Source: Pseudomonas sp. QTF5
Lineage (GTDB): Bacteria > Pseudomonadota > Gammaproteobacteria > Pseudomonadales > Pseudomonadaceae
Assembly (NCBI RefSeq): GCF_000512695.2
Contig: NZ_AZRW02000004.1
Span: 1 to 64,000 of the forward strand
Reading direction: 5' to 3'
DNA length: 64,000 bases
Shown here piece after piece: positions 63,373 through 64,000 of this stretch. The notes under the pieces were generated by a model. That model did not search any database, was not told where the DNA came from, and worked only from the letters and a program-made list of their open reading frames with translations. Position 1 is the first letter of the stretch. Every line of letters begins with the position of its first letter. The position numbers and the translations under genes were made by a program.

Positions 63373-64000
63373 TCAATCGGCCTGACGACGCAGGAAAGCC
63401 GGGATGTCCAGGTAGTCCAGGTCATCGTGCGGGTTCATCTTCGCGGCAGTCGCAGCACCGGCCTGAGCCTGGTTGCGCATGACGGTCGGACGATCCAGGT
63501 CACGGTAGTTCACCGCAGGCTGTTCTTGACGAACAGGGGCTTGTTGTTGTGGCTGGGAGGCCATCGAGGTGTGAACGGTATTGTCGATGACCTTCACAGG
63601 CTTCTCGATTTTAGCGCCTAAACCGGTGGCAACAACAGTCACGTGCAGCTCATCGCGCATATCTGGATCGATAACGGTACCAACCTTGACCATCGCGTGC
63701 TCGGAAGCGAAGGCTTCGATGATGCTACCCACGTCGGAGTACTCACCCAGGGACAGGTCAGGACCGGCGGTGATGTTCACCAGGATACCGCGTGCGCCTT
63801 GCAGGTTCACGTCTTCGAGCAACGGGTTGCGAATGGCCGCTTCGGTGGCCTCACGTGCACGGTTCGGACCGCTGGCGCAGCCAGTGCCCATCATCGCCAT
63901 GCCCATTTCGCTCATCACGGTACGCACGTCGGCAAAGTCGACGTTGATCATGCCCGGACGCTTGATGATGTCGGAGATACCGCGAACGGCACCGGCCAGT
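63373..64000 (-). CDS. ftsZ: Cell division protein FtsZ, 3' part
   Basis: The gene runs off the right edge; about 208 C-terminal codons are present. The GTPase C-terminal subdomain is seen (INVDFADVRTVMSEMGMAMM, NITAGPDLSLGEY), then a Gln/Pro/Ala-rich linker (about 60 residues) and the conserved tail DYLDIPAFLRRQAD, which binds FtsA and ZipA. The start codon and tubulin signature lie outside the window. Confidence 0.97.
   Translation of the reverse strand, partial: LAGAVRGISDIIKRPGMINVDFADVRTVMSEMGMAMMGTGCASGPNRAREATEAAIRNPLLEDVNLQGARGILVNITAGPDLSLGEYSDVGSIIEAFASEHAMVKVGTVIDPDMRDELHVTVVATGLGAKIEKPVKVIDNTVHTSMASQPQQQAPVRQEQPAVNYRDLDRPTVMRNQAQAGAATAAKMNPHDDLDYLDIPAFLRRQAD

Overview
The window is chromosomal DNA of a Pseudomonas, most likely of the P. 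fluorescens group. The basis is the GC-rich codon use, the order iscR-iscS-iscU-iscA-hscB-hscA-fdx-iscX / ndk-rlmN-pilW-rodZ-ispG-hisS-yfgM-bamB-der, the gene pair lpxC-ftsZ at the right end, and many REP/REPIN hairpins of the kinds known from that group. The assignment was made by reading protein families, not by a database search. No tRNA, rRNA, CRISPR array, prophage or intact insertion sequence was recognised.

Layout. 1-8708: a trehalose phosphotransferase island. It holds a small EIIB-like protein without the phosphorylatable cysteine, an EIIA-HPr-EI fusion, a sugar porin, trehalose-6-phosphate hydrolase, the TreP EIIBC permease and the divergent regulator TreR, with a twin-palindrome operator between treP and treR. 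8808-11882: a large toxin-like protein with a hydrophobic centre and a Tiki/ChaN-like C-terminal domain. 11968-15108: the GMP branch of purine synthesis (guaB-guaA). 15109-20805: a mobile-element-like insertion inside a REPIN, a zinc-ribbon protein of unknown role, a TauE/SafE permease divergent from a LysR regulator, xseA, an M23 peptidase and a small unknown gene. 20806-25018: leuA behind a probable leader peptide, then a nitrilase-family amidase overlapping a methionine aminotransferase.

25243-40270 is the long minus-strand housekeeping block running from iscR down to der. It covers iron-sulfur cluster assembly, nucleotide kinase, RNA methylation, pilus and cell-shape factors, isoprenoid synthesis, histidyl-tRNA synthetase, outer-membrane assembly and a ribosome GTPase. 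The isc genes sit behind a clear promoter with two IscR-type sites. 40437-49265: cysE-trmJ, suhB, the rpsP-rimM-trmD-rplS operon, ffh, a CcsA/YpjD-type membrane protein and a CNNM/CorC-type protein. 49674-55716: an MFS carrier, purT, a VUT-family membrane protein, DUF1289, gamma-carbonic anhydrase, two divergent Nudix hydrolases and an L,D-transpeptidase. 56109-62180: an RND efflux pair without an outer-membrane channel gene, preceded by two inverted repeats, then a membrane diguanylate cyclase. 62349-64000: lpxC and the 3' part of ftsZ.

The observations most worth following are the Cys-less EIIB partner of the PTS, the toxin-like gene, a 144-bp MITE-like element that split a REPIN with a 9-bp duplication (with a decayed second copy near 43.2 kb), the leuA leader peptide, and the operator-like palindromes upstream of treP/treR and the efflux pair.
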